Assembly: GCA_964017065.1 (NCBI GenBank)
Contig: OZ024786.1
Span: forward strand, 9,987,047 to 10,051,046
DNA: 64,000 nucleotides
Direction: 5' to 3'
From: Haliclona indistincta
Lineage: Eukaryota; Porifera; Demospongiae; Haplosclerida; Chalinidae
Shown here: one piece after another, positions 61,219 through 64,000 of the stretch
Layout of the letters: every line of letters starts with the position of its first letter
Numbering within the stretch: the first letter of the stretch is position 1
The notes under the pieces: generated by a model
What the model was told of the DNA's origin: nothing
The model's database searches: none
What the model saw: only the letters and a program-made list of their open reading frames with translations
Program-made: the position numbers and the translations under genes

Positions 61219-62060
61219 CTGGGAACAAACCCATTTTGTTTGACAACGATGCATGCACAGTAGTATAATCATGATTGACAGTTCACAAGAATGCCTGTTA
61301 AATCATTTTATTTCTGATATTATATTCATTGTTAACATCAGTGTTGGTTGCAGTGGTATGGGAACAGTGATCTGTATTGCAAGTCTCTTGATTACACCCG
61401 GCTGAAGCCAGCACCACATTCGCCGGCACCACATTCACGAGAAACCACAGGAATTTACATATTGTACATCGAGTTGTAATAATCACATACATGAATAGTG
61501 CGCATCTGTAACTACAATACGCATCGAAAATACGCTTTGAGAGAACCAGAATACCAACTGCCAACCTGACCAGCGACGCTCACTGTAAGTCATTACTACT
61601 TACAGCCTATAGTGAACACCTGCTATTGTTATATAAACCAACTGCTGTGTTATAGCACACTAGACTCAGTGAGCTCTGAGGCTAGCTCAATAACAAAAAT
61701 ACAAGTAAGTGATAACAGGAGCCAGGAAAAGTAAATAAATCATAAATGAATAAAGATACCAACATAGTAATGATTTGCCAAAGTGAGTAACCAAGTATAT
61801 ACCATGTAGCTGGATCAAGATCCTATAGAGCAACAAATTAATTGATTATCAGGTTGTTCATAACACTATATGTTGGGCTCGGTAAGTCAACACTCATCGC
61901 TGCATTTTAATCTTTGAATTTCGGAAAACTGGTAATATACTGGCTAACAGGTAAAAAATTGTGATGGATATAATATATACTGCTATTTTCTAGTATTAGT
62001 ATTCGAATTTTTGTAGAACACTAGTCTGTGGTACAATAATTACTTTTACGTAAATTTAAC
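61219..62060. other. End of array homology and spacer
   Basis: Homology with the DNA upstream of genes B and D (GGTATGGGAACAGTGATCTG) stops at about 61395, within TTGATTACA, where unrelated sequence begins. This is the right edge of the tandem array. No gene seen after it. Confidence 0.6.
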
Positions 62061-63560
62061 ACATTTTGAATTTCTGCTGGCTAACTATAACTACCAAATG
62101 TTTGACCTTTGTTGCATCTAGTTGTAGAACAGTGTCTTAGCTTCACCATGGTTCAGTTGATTTGTCACTAGCTAGTTCACTGGCCCAGCACAAATTCAGA
62201 TAGTACTTTTAATTGTTATTTATGAATCTCATTAACACATTTTGAATTTGTGCTGGCTATCTACGAACTCCAAGAGTTTAATCTTTATTGCATCTTGTAG
62301 AACAGTGTCTTAGCTTCACCATGGTACAATTGGTTTGTCACTAGCTAGTTCACAGCCCCAGCACAAATTCAGATAGTACTTTTAACTGTTATTTATGAAT
62401 CTCATTAACACATTTTGAATTTGTGCTGGCTATGTACAACATCCAGGCTTTTTTACTTTATTGCAACTTGTAGAACAGTGTCTTAGCTTCACCATGGTAC
62501 AATTGGTTTGTCACTAGCTAGTTCACAGGCCCAGCACAAATTCAGATAGTACTTTTAATTGTTATTTATGAATCTTATTAACACATTTTGAATTTGTGCT
62601 AGCTATGCACAACATCTAGGCTTTTGTACTTTATTGCATCTTGTAGAACAGTGTCTTAGCTTCACCATGGTACATTTGGTTTGTCTCTAGCTAGTTCACA
62701 GGCCCAGCACAAATTCAGATAGTACTTTTAACTGTTATTTATGAATCTCATTAACACATTTTGAATTTGTGCTGGCTATCTACGAACTCCAAGAGTTTAA
62801 TCTTTATTGCATCTTGTAGAACATTGTCTTAGCTTCACCATGGTACAATTGGTTTGTCACTAGCTAGTTCACAGCCCCAGCACAAATTCAGATAGTACTT
62901 TTAACTGTTATTTATGAATCTCATTAACACATTTTGAATTTGTGCTGGCTATCTACGAACTCCAAGAGTTTAATCTTTATTGCATCTTGTAGAACATTGT
63001 CTTAGCTTCACCATGGTACAATTGGTTTGTCACTAGCTAGTTCACAGCCCCAGCACAAATTCAGATAGTACTTTTAACTGTTATTTATGAATCTCATTAA
63101 CACATTTTGAATTTGTGCTGGCTATCTACGAACTCCAAGAGTTTAATCTTTATTGCATCTTGTAGAACATCGTCTTAGCTTCACCATGGTACAATTGGTT
63201 TGTCACTAGCTAGTTCACAGCCCCAGCACAAATTCAGATAGTACTTTTAACTGTTATTTATGAATCTCATTAACACATTTTGAATTTGTGCTAGCTATGC
63301 ACAACATCTAGGCTTTTGTACTTTATTGCATGTTGTAGAACAGTGTCTTAGCTTCACCATGGTACATTTGGTTTGTCTCTAGCTAGTTCACAGGCCCAGC
63401 ACAAATTCAGATAGTACTTTTAATTGTTATTTAAGAATCTCATTAACTCATTTTGAATTTGTGCTGGCTATCTACGAACTCCAAGAGTTTAATATTTATT
63501 GCATCTTGTAGAACAATATCTTAGAATCATCATGGTAGAATTGGTTTGTCACTAGCTTTA
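62061..63560. repeat. Satellite with 173-bp period
   Basis: Nine units marked by CATTTTGAATTT; starts fall at 62061, 62237, 62410, 62583, 62756, 62929, 63102, 63275 and 63448, so the period is 173 bp except for the first (176). Units share AGTACTTTTAACTGTTATTT and CTTCACCATGGTACAATTGG. Two subtypes occur (ACGAACTCCAAGAG and ACAACATCTAGGC). First and last units are most diverged. No open frame conserved. Confidence 0.95.
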
Positions 63561-64000
63561 ACCTGAGTATTTAATTATTAGTGAGTGCATAGCAGAACTA
63601 GTCGACAGTATTGACAGAGGAAATGTAAGTGAAGTCCATTCTGTATAAATTACAGCTGATTTTAAATACAACAGGCAACATTCTTTGTTCCAATTTTCTT
63701 ACCTTGTTTAAAAGCCAGAGGATATGATGATGTTGCACAATTTGAATGCATTCTATTTCCAGTGCACTGTCCACAACACTGGGTGCTAGAGCATGTCTTT
63801 TACATGTACACTACAAGTAGTATTATTATGTACTTAATTTACATAAAGGCTGCTCTAGCAAGAAAGAAAAATTTGTCTGATTAAATGATCATCATGGTGA
63901 TGGTGAAACTCCTATTGCTGACAATATATATATGTACTGGATATGGTATAATTATCCATTTCGAATTATTATGCATGCTTGAGTTGTATGCCATATGAAA
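63561..64000. other. Unannotated right end
   Basis: AT-rich sequence; nothing recognised. Confidence 0.4.

Noticed and set aside
1..64000. tRNA, rRNA or bacterial operon features
   Set aside because: No cloverleaf or rRNA sequence recognised by eye; all genes have spliceosomal introns.

Overview
The window is eukaryotic, from an invertebrate animal: multi-exon genes with short GT-AG introns (often 45-75 bp), Death and SH2 signalling domains, and many DNA transposons, foldback elements, microsatellites and one LINE. A demosponge (Amphimedon-like) is my best guess. This is inference from style and family content; no marker proves it.

The core is a same-strand (+) tandem array of one multidomain gene family, labelled A to G here. 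The full design, seen in B, D, F and G, is: short ATG exon - Death domain - Thr/Ser-rich linker - about 110-residue helical region - alpha/beta region - SH2-1 - SH2-2. Models: A 381-7640 (5' end outside the window), B 16896-22784, C 26839-32283 (broken), D 33764-39583, F 45679-54194, G 55420-60231. Summed exon lengths are multiples of three: B 673, D 695, F 683 and G 663 residues. E (41014-42977) is a chimera: SH2-1, then an unassigned region, then a different Death domain at the C terminus. By architecture these look like cytoplasmic adaptors linking phosphotyrosine to Death-domain assemblies. The FLVR arginine of SH2-1 is R in C, E, F and G, S in B and D, and W in A. SH2-2 keeps FLVR in every copy that has it.

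Gene A meets a minus-strand cupin-fold gene (7686-9787) tail to tail. That gene carries a nonsense codon and is head to head with a 5' fragment of cobalamin-dependent methionine synthase (MTR, 9917-12279). The 3' part of the cupin gene was copied along with the array, leaving promoterless fragments behind several SH2 genes. The MTR fragment ends in an SH2-2 exon remnant, so it marks an old rearrangement in which another array unit was destroyed.

Mobile DNA fills introns and gaps. It includes a minus-strand LINE with RT and restriction-like endonuclease between TAA microsatellites, a TA-flanked transposon inside the Death exon of gene C, TTAA-flanked elements, TWA-flanked Harbinger-like elements, a CAG-terminated family with 5-bp target duplications, and several foldbacks. 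The window ends in a satellite with a 173-bp period (62061-63560).
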